Shown here piece by piece: positions 25,997-37,750 of a DNA stretch of 64,000 bases. A program made the position numbers and the translations under genes. The number at the start of each line of letters is the position of its first letter. Positions within the stretch are counted from its first letter, which is position 1. A model generated the notes under the pieces. It was not told where the DNA came from and did not search any database. It was given only the letters and a program-made list of their open reading frames with translations. Source of the DNA: Metarhizium brunneum (taxonomy: Eukaryota > Ascomycota > Sordariomycetes > Hypocreales > Clavicipitaceae); assembly GCF_013426205.1 (NCBI RefSeq), contig NC_089427.1:3410001-3474000 (forward strand), in the 5' to 3' direction.

Positions 25997-26443
25997 GTAA
26001 CGCGCCACCAAACACAATTATATGGACTCGTTGATCCCGTCGATAAAGTTTTCCTGGATACACCATCGCGCGGGCTATTCGACAAATGAGTTCCTCTGCC
26101 TACGGAGGGGCAGATGGCGAGATGAGTGGCGTTATCCGCAGCGTTGCAATCAAACAAAACTCATTTTGGACTCGGAGACGTTCATCTTGGAACTCGCCCG
26201 GGTGTTAAAGTTGGTCCATGAGTCTCGGCCCTTTTTAACTCTGACTTGAGAGTGAATTATGTATGATGGGATTTCTGCCATGACGATCTCTGGTGGAAAC
26301 TTTGCTGGGAAATTGAGAAGCCCGAATACAACATGCTGAAATGTCACGGCGAATTTCTTACATGCATGGAAATTGGAGGCTTAAATATTGGGGCTATGAA
26401 TAGACTGCAACCACACGCGGTGGCGTATTCCAATATTCTCTGA
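25997..26443 (+). pseudogene. Possible broken gene with four in-frame TGA
   Basis: The frame reads as protein-like blocks (VDPVDKVFLDTPSRGLF, SKTHFGLGD-like region, DDLWWKLCWEIEKPEYNM, CMEIGGLNIGAMNRL) separated by TGA at 26087, 26123, 26219 and 26264, and by no TAA or TAG. All could come from CGA by C-to-T. I do not recognise the family. Chance coding likeness cannot be excluded. Confidence 0.3.
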
Positions 26444-26591
26444 CAAACTATGAAATATTTATTAGTTCTGTTATATTGGCGAGATGTCATGGCCCAACAT
26501 GCGAGAGTTTGCACGGAAGAAAAGCCCCCCACTGGTAAAAGGGGGCCGAGACAAGCGACCGAGAAATAGTACATAAATCTGATGATTAGAT

Positions 26592-27089
26592 TTATAATAC
26601 GTCAACAGGTCTAATTATAGGCTGATTGGTGTACCATAGATCTAGTAGATTTCCCGCGATTTCACTGGCTTGGGATATAGCATCCGGGCTAGCCGCGTGA
26701 CGTATTTCGATCAAGCCATTGCATTCCCATCCGGTAATGAGATGCAGATGGTGTGAGAGACTTTCGTACGATTCGCCTTCAAGGCATGTAAAGAATTCAT
26801 CTCTTTGGCCCGTACTCCGCGTTGCATCACGCAGGCCCGCCACATATCGTGAGCCATGCAAGGAGATGAAAGTTCGTCTACGGTGGGTACTTTGGCAACG
26901 TTGTTTTGACGCTCTCCCGTTGCGACGCTGAGGCTGTCTTGGTTGGCTCTGACAAAAGCAACCGGCCGTGTTGTGTACCAGTGATTTGTAAGAGCATCGG
27001 GCCACTCGCAGACTTGAGCTCTTGAATACACCGGCGACCAATGTGGGCTTACTTTTGAGAGGCCCGAGATATGAAATCAGTGGCTTCAT
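26592..27089 (-). CDS. Uncertain ORF, 165 codons
   Basis: The C-terminal ~70 codons (around EFFTCLEGESYESL and ASPDAISQASEIAGNLLDLWY) look protein-like, while the N-terminal half is Arg/Gln-rich and less convincing. A different minus frame over 26711-27031 also looks protein-like in its first half, so the true model may splice between frames or be a relic. No family is recognised and no signal peptide or membrane segment is seen. Confidence 0.3.
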   Translation of the reverse strand: MKPLISYLGPLKSKPTLVAGVFKSSSLRVARCSYKSLVHNTAGCFCQSQPRQPQRRNGRASKQRCQSTHRRRTFISLHGSRYVAGLRDATRSTGQRDEFFTCLEGESYESLSHHLHLITGWECNGLIEIRHAASPDAISQASEIAGNLLDLWYTNQPIIRPVDVL

Positions 27090-28091
27090 ATAAGCAGATT
27101 CTGGTTAGACGGCTCTACAACGATGAGCTAGGAAGCTCGCTGCCCTGTGGGGTGATTATTCGCATGGCCTTGCAACCAAATCTACTGTCAACAGAGGTCT
27201 AGGTCTGTCAACTCATAGTTCTATGAATTCCCCAATAAATCTCTAGCTTTTGATTCGGGCCTTGGTCACGCTGACCGTGTTCCATTGGTCACACACAGAG
27301 CAAGCAGCGGATTTCACGTACTAGTTGCTCGTTAAATACATAACCGTTGACGTTGAGATGGAGCCTACCTAAACTAGCACAGCCTGACTGTGTCTTTGGG
27401 CGAGTTTGAACTGGAGTGCCTCTAGGATATTACACGTGTTTACCTATTCGCCACGTATATTCATGCATTTAACATCAAAATGCGATGTCCTAGTCTAAAA
27501 CGAGACGCTTAAAATGCTGAAATATTTAGCAGCTACTAGGTCATGTTGAGTCTATTTGGAGCTCAGGTAGCTATGTGGTACCAAGTATATAGGGATTCCT
27601 GTCACGATGAAAGGGAAATGTCTTGAAATATGAGACTTGTCACACGGGCATGCACCACAGCCTCACGGCACGGACCGGCCCTCGGACTCTACGATAGACA
27701 CACACGGAAGGTCACGAGCCTGTAATTTGCCCCTGCTCTTAGCGGCTGACATATTACGGGGTGGAAACTTTACCCATTTATCCTTCAGGAGGCGGCCACT
27801 CACCCATTGATGTCAATACTATGCCGGCTCGCAGACGGCACCCAACTGTCGTGTAGGGCATATTCAAAACATCTGAAGCAGTGGCCAGGCTTGAGGGATT
27901 TCTTTCCTCTTCCAGACGCTGCATTATCATCACGTGGCCTTGGTGAGTGGCACGTGATAAGCGGTTCCTTTGTGTAACTTTTGATGTGACGAACAATATG
28001 CAGGCTGCTTCTCCGCACCTTCGCAGCCCAGGTGCTGCCAGAAAAGACATCAGAAGGGAAAAAACCCCAAGGCCACTGGTCTTGGAATAAC
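27090..28091. other. Spacer and promoter of the MFS gene
   Basis: No supported gene. Short minus frames at 27778-28132 overlap the MFS start and are shadows. Confidence 0.45.
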
Positions 28092-29670
28092 ATGGATTCT
28101 TCAGAGACATCGCCACTCCTCTCTCCTGTCAAGAGTCACCAGGATGAACCAACACGGATCAAGCGCGAAAAGGCACGTCCGGCCGTCATCGTCTTGCTCC
28201 TCTTACTCTACACCGTATTCCTAGACCTCGGCTTCTACCTAATGGAGCCGGCACAAACCCGCATATTGGAGCGCATCTACTGCCGTGAATACTACGAAAA
28301 GCATGACCCAAGCCTCATCGGGAGCGATGGCCGAGGCGGCGTTGATGAGAAGTGGTGCAAAGTGAGCTGGGTCCAGGGCGAGGTAGCCATGCTCAAGGGC
28401 TGGCAACTGACGTTTGACGGCACAGGAAGTGAGCCTTTCTTCGTCCTTGACATTGAAGACCTTTCTACCTGTCGGAGCTAAGCGTCACCGCGGTAGTGTT
28501 GATCTTCTCCATCCCATGGGGCTATGCCGCAGACGTATACGGTCGAAAGCCCGTCATTGTGCTTGTGAGTGTGGCACTCCTGGTCAAACACAGCTATATG
28601 CAACTCGTCAGCTATCTCGACGGAGCCATACCACTCCAATGGATCTGGTTGTCGGCACTGCACGCTATTTTCGGCGGCGGCGTGCCCGTCAACACCGCTC
28701 TCACACACACCATCGTCTCTGACGTGGTTGCAGAGGGAAGCAGGTGTGTTGACCTCTTGCATGATGACATACCGCGAGAAAAGTACTGAGGCGCCTAGGG
28801 TCAAGGGTGACGATTTTCTTCCAGCTTATGGCTGTGGGCATCGCGGCGGAATTCCTCGGCTCCCTTGGTGCCGCCGCACTCATGAGCTGGAACCCGTGGA
28901 TACCCATGATTCTCGCCATTTTCATCAAAGTGGCTGGTATTGGTATACTGCTGTTCATCCCGGAAACACTGAATTACAACGCTAGTGAACCTGATGCTGC
29001 GCCCGCCGAGGAAGCAACTGCGCAGCCTTTAGAGTGGTGGAGGTGTTGCCAGAATGCACTCAGCCATATTCTGAGCTCGATATCCTTCCTGGCATCTAAT
29101 AGGAAGCTTTTGTTAATAATTTCCCCCTTCACAGCTGATCCGCTTTTCAACCAGGAAATTCTGCGTCTATACATCTCGACGCATTATAAGCAAACCCTCG
29201 CGTACGCTACAATGATGATATCCATTCGCTCCGGCTGCATCTTATTCCTCAACCTCTTCATCCTACCCGTCTTGAACAGGCACTACCAGAAATTATGGGG
29301 CCCTAGACAATCTGACTTGCTTCTCGCACGCGCCAGCGCAGCAATCATGTCTCTGAGCTTGCTGGGGCTCGGCGTGGCGCCCAATCGACCGCTCTTGGTC
29401 TCAGCTCTGCTTATCAATTCTCTTGGATGGGGAATGCTGCCCCTGGTCAGAAGCTTGGCGACGAGTCTAGTGGAGCACCACAATGTTGCGCGGCTGAATA
29501 GTCTTATCGGTGTGGTTGATATAGTTGGCCGGATAGCGGGGAGCCCTCTCATGGCTCTGTTGTTTGCAAAAGGAGTCGAGACTGGGGGCACGTGGGCTGG
29601 CTTGCCCTTTATATTCTACTCCGGAGTTGTTTTGATTCTGCTAGTGGGATTGATGCACGTTTCTGTATAA
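28092..29670 (+). CDS. Major facilitator superfamily transporter, 482 aa
   Basis: Three exons (28092-28428, 28497-28743, 28806-29670) keep one frame. The cytosolic N-terminus ends in KREKARP and leads into the first membrane segment. A signature loop GYAADVYGRK between TM2 and TM3 matches the MFS motif G-x-x-x-D-x-x-G-R-K. Further hydrophobic segments follow through to the C-terminus, consistent with 12 TM. Extracytoplasmic residues after TM1 include Cys and charged residues, a feature of the fungal ADP1/atrA-type MFS proteins that sit beside secondary-metabolite genes. The substrate is unknown. The second acceptor at 28805 was chosen because it gives SRVTIFFQ, the usual entry to TM5. The paired first intron keeps the FDG...PWG motif. 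ATG 28092 (MDSSETSPLL) is preferred over upstream non-ATG codons. Confidence 0.85.
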
Positions 29671-29710
29671 ATTGTAGAATCTCCTGACAAACCATGCTGT
29701 TTGACGGTGT

Positions 29711-29883
29711 GACAAGGGTACAATGGTAGGCTTGGAGTTACTAGCTCAATTCATCTAATAAAAATCTTTGATATTAAACGTCCCTGTTTTCTCTCAAGGC
29801 CTAGTAAACCAAAGAGCTCTTTAAATATAAAAATTCGGTGAGGGTGTTCTGCCGTAGGTCCCGTGATGTTAACACTCGTGTAA
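29711..29883 (+). repeat. Dispersed ~175-bp element, copy B (MITE-like)
   Basis: It aligns along its length with 17957-18131: GACAAGGG, GGCTTGGAG, AGCTCAATTCA, CTAATAAAAATCTTTGATATTAAA, CTCAAGGCCT, ACCAAAGAGCTCTTTAAATA, GGTGAGGG, GTCCCGTGA. It starts ~40 bp after the MFS stop codon. Confidence 0.65.
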
Positions 29884-32800
29884 CCGTGTGACAACTGTAT
29901 TGGTTTGAAGCGCTATAATTCTACGAAATCCTCTTTGATTGATAATTAGTACATCGAGAGATGTTAGCTATCTATTTGGTAAAAGTAATTTGTACGCAGA
30001 AATTAGTTTCCGCCTGGCGGCCGTGAGCGACTATAACAAGCGTTGGCCAGCGACACCTGTTGCACTCGAGCGCTAATCAGTGCATCTAAATACTCTTGCA
30101 GTTTTTATTATTCGAGATCGCTTTTTGATCATGTCCATCTTTTATGATTTGGCATTTTTCCCTAGTTCCTCACCTCATCTGATTACCGGTTTAATAACAT
30201 ATGATTTACCGGCCACGCTACGGATTTACATGACTCTTCAATATTTTATTCTGCATCTAGACAGGGGCCCACTTGACTCGTTGTAAAGCGTGGGGGTCTA
30301 CCTTGGTGCCCAGACACTCACATGTTAGGTGGGGCCGAATGCAGGTCCCCGAGAGGGAGAGGGAGGGGGTGGGTCTAATGCGCGGTCGAACATGGCAACG
30401 TGGAATCAATACGAAGAACCAGACATCTTCTAATCCCCGCAAGAGAACAGAGTTCAGGAGCCGGGGGTTAAGGTGAGAAAATTAACTCGAATCAGAGCAA
30501 GAACGATCCATTTCATTGGGGTGTATATGGGTAGGCTGGCCGCAGACAGCCCCCGCCACGCGTTTGTTCTGCGCATCAGGCTCATGTCAGAAGTGCATGA
30601 CCTGATGTGTGTAGATTGGCAGCGAGTGTGTTTCAACCTATCTGACACTTGATGCCAATTACCGGGCTTATACCATGGCCTGGAACGCCGCCTTGCCATG
30701 AAAGCTCGTCGGTGTTGACGTATGGAACTCCTTCATGGCGCCGATTATCCTAGTCGTCGGCCCAAGTTTGAGCTCAGTGGAATTCATGGCACAATGCGCC
30801 CAGCGCCTTGCGTCATGCGTAGCCGCGTAGATGCTCAACGGTACTAGTCAATGGGCGCAAGAAACCCGTTTGAGTAACTTCCAACGCAAGAAACGGCCGA
30901 CTGCACAATCCTCTTTGATTCCCAGCTGCTCTCTTCCAGGACTTCGGAGCAGTCGTTCCTGGTATTCTGCCTTGAATCGAATATTTCTTGTCCGGCGATA
31001 AGAACTGGCATTGCTACGAGTCATCCACGGCCCACACCCCAAGTTGCTCATTATGCATTTTCCTATAATGCTATGCTAAGGCAGGGATTATCGGGAATAG
31101 GATAGGGTATACCAGGTCTATCTCTTTTCGTCTATTTTTAATTCCTAGCCAGATTAGCATGAGACTTTTCAACTTCGGAAAATAACAAAGTTTAGATTAG
31201 AGTACATTAAGCCTTGACCAACCTCGTGGTTTGATACAATTTAATATAACTTAATTTATCGAAGGGGGCCGCAACTTTATAGGCGGGTATACATAGAAAC
31301 GCAAGGGCGTGTGGGGCCGGCCTCTTGGCGCTTAACCGAAAATAGGCAGATGCCCGGATTTTCGGGGTTTTCAATGCCCTCCGCTCCGTCAGTGCTTTGG
31401 AATAACTTCACATCCATGTTCCAGCCTCCATCCACGTGGGTACGCTTGGGCCCGTCCCCCCCAAACTTAATCCCAGCATTTGTAGTACTGATGCACGCAA
31501 GCACCATGATGCAAAACCAACAGCGTCGAGATCGGGGGTCTGGGGACTAGGATCCCGTAAAGTCGGGGCCCTGCGGCGGATCCCCAAGGCTCGCCTCTAC
31601 GCCGTTTATGGGAGGTGATGGCTGTGCCATTTCGCCATAGAAGGCTCAGTGGGACTAGGTGTCGGTCGCTCTAAATGAAAGCTTGGCGGGCTCATTTCTT
31701 ACAGTTTCGTAGACCTGGAGGCGGTGCGGATAGGTGCACATGGGCGGGCGAGGACGCAGGGATAAAGCGAGTATCATGGAAATGTGCATCTCATTGTAGC
31801 GACGAGTCTGTTTTCTTGCTCTTGAAGTTGTTATTATTTCTCTGCGATGAAGTCTATACGAGCTCCAAGCCAGGACTAATACCAGTAGTCGTCGAGTTGG
31901 AAGGGGGTGAAGGTATAGACACAAGACCCAAAATGGCGTGGACGCACTAATTTAGAAGATTGCAGTGCCTCAGCCTAGAGAAGCGTCCGGAATTAGGGAT
32001 GTCGGGAATATACATACATATCCAATTATCTACACGTGCCCTCTTACCCTAAATATTCTCCGAGGTACGGGACTGAAATGCCTTGAGCATCTTGCTTACC
32101 ATACTTTGTATCTGAATGCTGTTTATTAGTAATAATAACCAAAAGTAAAAAAGGAAAATTCGAGCTGCACTGATTTCCTTGCAATGTTGGTATCAACCAC
32201 AGCGCCTCTGGGTAAATAGATAAGATTGCAGGACTCGCTGGCCACAATCCGCTGTGCATTGGGCGAATCAATGTCTAAGCGGCTAATTTCTGTTTCCATA
32301 TTTACACCACTACATCTGGGAGCTCGTACTTGACTTCGTTCAGTCCTGGTAGTGAAGGAGGAAATCAAGCACCAACGAGTCATATTCTCTTTCACAATTG
32401 TGCAGGCTGGCAAAACCCTTCAGGCTTCGGTGTTGTAGGATCCAGAGCGCTGACAGGGCTGCTTACAAATGATGAATCTTTCCGTGCGCCGATTCAAGCA
32501 AGCTCGCTCTTATGCTCGCCGCTTGTTAGTTTTTGTTAGTTTCCTCTTTATCTTAGCACGGGATACTACCGCAGAGGTTCTTTTGGCGTCTTACTCACGC
32601 GACGTTTAGCGAAGCTGGGGATGGCGCCCCGGCTAACAACACCACGGCTCGCGACTGGCGCGGAGGTGGAACGTTTCATTCCGGCGTCATGGAGCGACGA
32701 CCATTATGATGCCGGCAAGGGGCCCTCAGGGATTTGGCAAACTGAGCCCCGGACCCACGCGCTTGCAAGGCCAATCGATTACTGCCTGGATTGCGCAATC

Positions 32801-34361
32801 GTGCCCATGACGGTTCTTGGTCGCCGCATCGACTGCAACCGTGGGAGGCGGCCCGCCCGTGGTGCAAAATAGACGACGGCTAATATAATATCATGCACGG
32901 AAATGACATCGAAGCATGTGCCACGCAAGACCGCCTTGCCTGACGACTCCGCAGTTCCTCCTTATTTCCGGAGAAACTTACAACATTGAACTTGCCCCGT
33001 CGAGGAAACTCCACCTCCACTGCCTGATGTCGCGATGATAACAATTTGGGCCAATCGGCGGCAGCCAAAATTGAAGCCACTTGCGACCGAGCCATGGAAC
33101 CCGCCTCGTTCGAAACCTGGGAGTTGTCTTGGCTATTGGGGCTGTACATTGCATGTTACACGCAGGGAGCCCCAGACCTCATGCAATTCATCCTTGATCG
33201 TCCTCGTCTGTTTCACATGCTGGACGAAGCATACACAGGCGCGTTGCGTCTAAAGGTTATTTCACATGGCAGCGGCGGGACCAAGTCATTCAGCAATCAT
33301 TGATGTCTCAGCTCCCCCACGCGTCGCTGGCCCTGCCGGACATGGAGTCATGGACCCTCCGACCCGCGGGACTGGTTCTGTTAATTCCTGGATAGTCCCC
33401 ATGAAACAGCCCCATCAGCTGCCGACTAGCAGAGTATTCACCCAGTGCCCTTTTTGGCTACGGCAAACCAGACGTCTCGGCCGTCCAGATGTCGTGTAAG
33501 CGATGCACGGGAGCCCGACATGGCCGCACCTACAGAGCCGCGCAGGTATATTCGCGAACCATCTCGCACAGACACTTTGCCATTGTCACAAGCCTCGGAG
33601 TTTTGTCAGGGTTGAAATTGGATACTTGACCCTTGACACTGTTTAGGATGCTGACAGCGCAACAGAGTACTTGGTTTAGATGTACTACTTCCTTGTGTAC
33701 CACTTTCATGTCAATGGCATTTTGTGCTTTGCTGCAGACATGTTATTCATTCATCATCCGATCAAAAGACCTTCCCTTCCCCGTAAAGGCAACGTAAAGC
33801 AACCCAGTTGAGGCATGAGTTGATGGTACGAATGGCAATACTACAATGCATGGATAGCCGGCGGTCTGATTCAAATGCCCGTAGAACCTTATTATTGGGA
33901 CGAAGCAGCCCGACGGAATCGTTAGCGTGCTTCTGGAAGCCAAGCAGTGACGAAACCTAGCTCAGCCTTTATTGATTATAATGCCGGACGCTTATCCCAG
34001 GTGCCGAGCCATCAAGCCACACCCGTCCATCCGTCAACGCCGTGGATCCTGCCCTTTAATGGCATCTTGGCTCATGTCTGAGATTGCCCGTCCGGGTCCT
34101 CTATTTATGCAAGATGGCACTACATGGCCATAAACCGACGTCCGCCCTACTAAGCCGGTAGTTGAGACATTCACCTCTTTGAGCCCCCACCATGCCGACG
34201 TTACACATCCCAGGCGCAAGGCTGTTGGAAACTGCCGCGTCACGGCAATACCTTTAAATTTTCTTAAATACTTCCATTCTAGGTTAGTAGTGACAGACTT
34301 CATGATTCAATGCCATTCATGCCTTCATTTACATCCAAGCCTCGCGAGATGATCTAAAATG
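29884..34361. other. Gene-poor 4.5-kb spacer
   Basis: I found no gene I can defend. Short protein-like stretches occur at 30670-30850 plus (with stops) and 33092-33303 plus (WELSWLLGLYIACYTQ and following), which may be fragments of dead genes. Minus 31277-31507 and plus 31311-31550 overlap and neither is convincing. No tRNA or CRISPR-like structure is seen. Confidence 0.4.
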
Positions 34362-34368
34362 TATAAAA
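34362..34368 (+). promoter_or_regulatory. TATA box of the secreted-protein gene
   Basis: TATAAAA, about 135 bp before the ATG at 34501. It is followed by a C/A-rich leader (34405-34500) typical of strongly expressed fungal genes. Confidence 0.5.
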
Positions 34369-34500
34369 CAGTCACGACGAACCCGAAGATGCTGCAGAAA
34401 ATCTCCCATCTCATCACACCAACACCCTCAAGACACATCTTAACTACATAAACACACTCCTTAACAACACACACCTACTCTAAGACTCTCCTTCAATAAA

Positions 34501-35481
34501 ATGAAGTTTTCCTTAACTCTCGTCACCGCCCTTCTCGGTCTGGCTGCCGCCGCGCCCCAGAATGACCCGTCCACCGAGGGTCTCTCCAAGGAGCTCGCAG
34601 ACGAAATGCAAAAGGTCCTAAAGCAGCTAGAAGAAGACAACAAGAAGAGCATCCCCGGCACCATCCAGGCCATGGCCGAGCAGCTCGGCTGGCAAGCGGC
34701 CGGCAACCTCCCCGGCAAGGTCGGCCAGGGCGCCACCCTCCTCTCCTTCCTCGCCACCTCGGACTACAGCATCACCCCCGAGAACGGCAAGGAGTGGGTA
34801 AAGAACCTCGGCGGCGTGGCGCTCTCGTTCCTCCCCAAGGTCGGCACCCTCGGCAACATCCCCGGCTTCCTGGGCATGCTCAAGACCATCGCCATCGGCC
34901 TCGAGCGCGCCCAGTTCCCCGAGCTCGCGGCCAAGCGCGACGCCGAGGCCAAGTGCTTCGCCGACAACAAGGTCCGCACCTACAAGGACCTCTGCGCCTA
35001 CTGCAAGCCGCACCTGACCATCTCCCTGCTCGGCAGGCTCAACGGCTGCACCGACGAGCTGGTCGCCAACCGCGACGACTACGTGGACCACAAGCGGGCG
35101 CAGAGCTTCTGCGCCGACGCGGTCCTCTGCTCGGGCTATAATGACGGGGGGCCGAGCAAGATCATCAAGAACGGCTTCCGGTACGACCCGCTGCGCTCGT
35201 TCTGGTGCAAGGACAAGGATGTCCAGATTGGCATGCTGCTGAGTAGCTGGATTGGGGAGCCGCTCCGCGACAGCCTCTATATGCTCGACGCTGAGGACTT
35301 TCGCAACGCTTTGACCCCCGCTTGTAAGGAGATCACGAAGGATCTTAATGTTGAGGGCACGTGTCCGAAGAGGGAGGAGCTCGAGGCTGCGGATAAGCTG
35401 GCGCCTCCCGTGAGCTACTGCCAGCCCGGACAGAGTGTGGCTGCTGGCGGTCCTGACAAGCCGTTTGTGCCAAAGGCTTAG
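34501..35481 (+). CDS. Secreted protein of unknown function, 326 aa
   Basis: An intronless frame with strong codon bias toward C/G-ending codons, a clear TATA box and an adenine-rich start context (AATAAAATG). A signal peptide of ~18 residues (MKFSLTLVTALLGLAAAA) is followed by a helical, Gln/Glu/Lys-rich N-terminal half and a cysteine-bearing C-terminal half. Cysteines occur around CFADNK, DLCAYC, NGCTDE, SFCADAVLC, FWCKD, PACKE, GTCPKR and SYCQPG, so about ten half-cystines could form disulfides. There is no membrane segment or GPI signal. I do not recognise a catalytic family; it resembles lineage-restricted secreted proteins of entomopathogenic or plant-associated fungi. High codon bias suggests strong expression. 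The long minus frame over it is a shadow. Confidence 0.8.
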   Translation: MKFSLTLVTALLGLAAAAPQNDPSTEGLSKELADEMQKVLKQLEEDNKKSIPGTIQAMAEQLGWQAAGNLPGKVGQGATLLSFLATSDYSITPENGKEWVKNLGGVALSFLPKVGTLGNIPGFLGMLKTIAIGLERAQFPELAAKRDAEAKCFADNKVRTYKDLCAYCKPHLTISLLGRLNGCTDELVANRDDYVDHKRAQSFCADAVLCSGYNDGGPSKIIKNGFRYDPLRSFWCKDKDVQIGMLLSSWIGEPLRDSLYMLDAEDFRNALTPACKEITKDLNVEGTCPKREELEAADKLAPPVSYCQPGQSVAAGGPDKPFVPKA

Positions 35482-36581
35482 ACGTGCTTGCTGTGGGATT
35501 GGTGCTACGCAGCCGTGCTGGCTGCTGAAGTTCGAGGGTTGAAGGGGCCTCGCGGTGGGGACTGCGAAGGAACGGCACCGGTGGCCTGGTCTTTTGCAGG
35601 AGCAGGGGCGTATGGGATTCAAGATTAGAATGTACTCTGTTTTTATAGCGCTTTTAGGATGCTCTTTTTTTTTTTTAGAAATTGTACATACAATCACTCA
35701 GCTGAGAATGTTTGAATCGTGCAAATTGTGATGAGTCTAACGAGTGGCCTGTAATGGAATTGTGAACCATTATGTATAGTGCTTTGAAAATGCGCAGATC
35801 TACGCTAGATTCCGCACCATCATGGGAGTGGTGGCCGGCATATTTTCCAGACTGGATGGATTAACCAAGCTTTGGAGGCGCTTTGCTTTGGCCGAGGAAG
35901 CCAATAGGAATGCGCAATTCGTTGAGAAACATCTGTTTTGGGAATATCGAGGGGGCAAAGTGGGGCCGCGTCGGGAGATTCGGCGCCGCGATGCGGTTTC
36001 ATGTCGAAACAAGTAGTGCATTGCCCGGCCCGCGCCATGAGCTTACGTTATGGGGGTGAGGTTTCATTTCAGATTCCTTGACCGGGGGCCCGGTGTGGCC
36101 AAGTCAAAAGCAAACACATGGCATGGACTGGCACTATGGACCAACCCGGACGCTGAGTCGAGAAGGCGATTATGGTTTCGGAAGTTTACTAAGCAGCTGT
36201 GATGAACCGGCAATCGGGATCGAAAGGGACCATAGGGCTGAGTCGGAATGAATCTTCGGAATTATGCAGTGGGCTGCAAGGACAGAAACATGAAACCAAG
36301 GATCGTGCCTGATATCCGATATGGACCTCTACCCGAACAATCGCTTGATTAGAGGATAAGGATTGCTGAGACGTTATTTCTGGGACCGGAAAGGATTCCG
36401 CTTATAATATGACTACTGCCCGGCTTTGTAGAGCAGAGAGAGAGCTTGAGGAGTCTCAGGGGTATCGCGTTCTGGCGTGTCGTGCCGCTCTATTAATTTC
36501 TATATATATATATATATATATATGTATGCATACCAAGCTTAGTTCATTCTTAGTACCAACTCCATATAAGCTAATACTCTT
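35482..36581. other. Convergent spacer
   Basis: The 3' flanks of the secreted-protein gene and the esterase gene. A 64-codon plus frame at 35822-36016 has no support. A TA repeat lies near the right end. Confidence 0.45.
36501..36523. repeat. (TA)n microsatellite
   Basis: An uninterrupted TATATA run of 23 bases, about 60 bp beyond the stop codon of the esterase gene. Confidence 0.85.
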
Positions 36582-37750
36582 TCACCAAGTTGAGCGAGCA
36601 TTCAACTCGCCTAGTGTTTGCTCAACAAGATTAGCTAGCTGGACCCCCGATTGCCATACTACATCATGTTGGCCCGTGAGATTCTTCACCACAGTCGGAG
36701 TAATACCGTCTGCAATCAGCTTCTTCTCCATGGCATCAAGCTGTGAGGCATTAATAAGTGTGTCCTGCTGCGACCGTGCCAGCACCAAGACATTGTTACC
36801 AGGCCACATTTGCTTATAATTTCCAGAAAAGGTAGCGGGAGATGCCAGCGTCCAATCCGCTCGTCTGCTGCCAAAAGCTTGCGTAACAAAATTGGTGTAA
36901 AACTGCTTGGATTCTGGACCGACTTCGTCCACAAGAAGAGGCAGGTCGAAGATGCCCGCGGTGGTGATGACTGCGTCTGGTAGCGGTATTTGGTCGGAAT
37001 TTGCTGTGCCATTGCGGCCCGCCCGGCATGTCGGTGTCTGTTGACGCCCTTGATCGCTTAGGCGCTGCAATGCCGCGTCGCCCATGAGCAATTGCATGGC
37101 CATTGTACCACCAGCCGAATGCCCAATCAAGATGTACTTGTCCATTTGCATCCTCTGCGCCAAGGACCGGATCGCAGAGCGGACATCGTTGACGTGGTCT
37201 GGGTGCCGAACTCGGGGTTGGCTCTGTCTGCGGTTTAGGTCGTGCCTTCTGACCTGCGTATTGCCATTATCCTGGCCCTGGCCGTCGTCGCCCAAGTCCG
37301 ATAGCCGGTAGTCCATGGTGGCAAAGCCGCGGATCTGGTCAAAGGGAGCGCCCTTGCGCGAACGCATTTTGGCCACGGCGCACAGGAAATCAACTCCCGC
37401 ACCACTCCGCCAGGCACCTCCATGCAAGAACCTTTTAATCATGTCAGTCCGTGTCAGCCGGGAATGCTAGAGCGAGGAGTGAGGTCGTATTCATCGTACA
37501 CTACCCAATATGTCCCGTTTGGATTCGATTCCAACGCTGCAGCGCATTGGAGCGTGTTTTGGCAGCCCTGGAGCAAACTGGTTTTATTGCCGACTTCTGG
37601 CACATTTTTGTTATAATTGAATAGGCCATCAATAAAGTCGTCTGTAAGCGTGTCTAGCCGTTCACCTGGGCAAACACCTTGGTCGTCGGACTGGGCTGTT
37701 ACTGCTGTTCCCAGTGCGGCTATGCAATACAAGATACAATATAGCTTCAT
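36582..37750 (-). CDS. Secreted alpha/beta-hydrolase (esterase/kynurenine-formamidase-like), 366 aa
   Basis: Two exons, 37750-37500 and 37431-36582, joined over a 68-bp GT-AG intron with a GGCTGAC branch site; the junction gives YWVVFLHGGAW. The first ~20 residues are a signal peptide. The oxyanion motif HGGAW is at 87-91, the nucleophile elbow GHSAGG has Ser189, and a late GQHDVVW offers the catalytic His. This set fits the esterase/lipase alpha/beta-hydrolase-3 or kynurenine-formamidase-like group. The likely role is hydrolysis of an ester or amide outside the cell; the substrate is unknown. Two N-glycosylation sites (NKTS, NGTY) lie in the N-terminal part. Without the intron the frame would seem broken at 37454. 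Confidence 0.85.

Noticed and set aside
28429..28496. Alternative splice of the MFS gene using the acceptor near 28458
   Set aside because: It would need a 30-bp intron or loss of the conserved FDG motif before TM2; the 68-bp intron keeps both the motif and the frame.
34627..35697. 356-codon minus frame
   Set aside because: It lies antisense to the secreted-protein gene and owes its length to strong third-position bias there.
36501..36523. CRISPR-like or regulatory reading of the TA repeat
   Set aside because: A simple dinucleotide microsatellite; no array of repeats and spacers exists in this window.
37442..37460. Apparent frameshift in the esterase gene
   Set aside because: A 68-bp intron at 37432-37499 with good splice signals restores the frame and the HGGAW motif.
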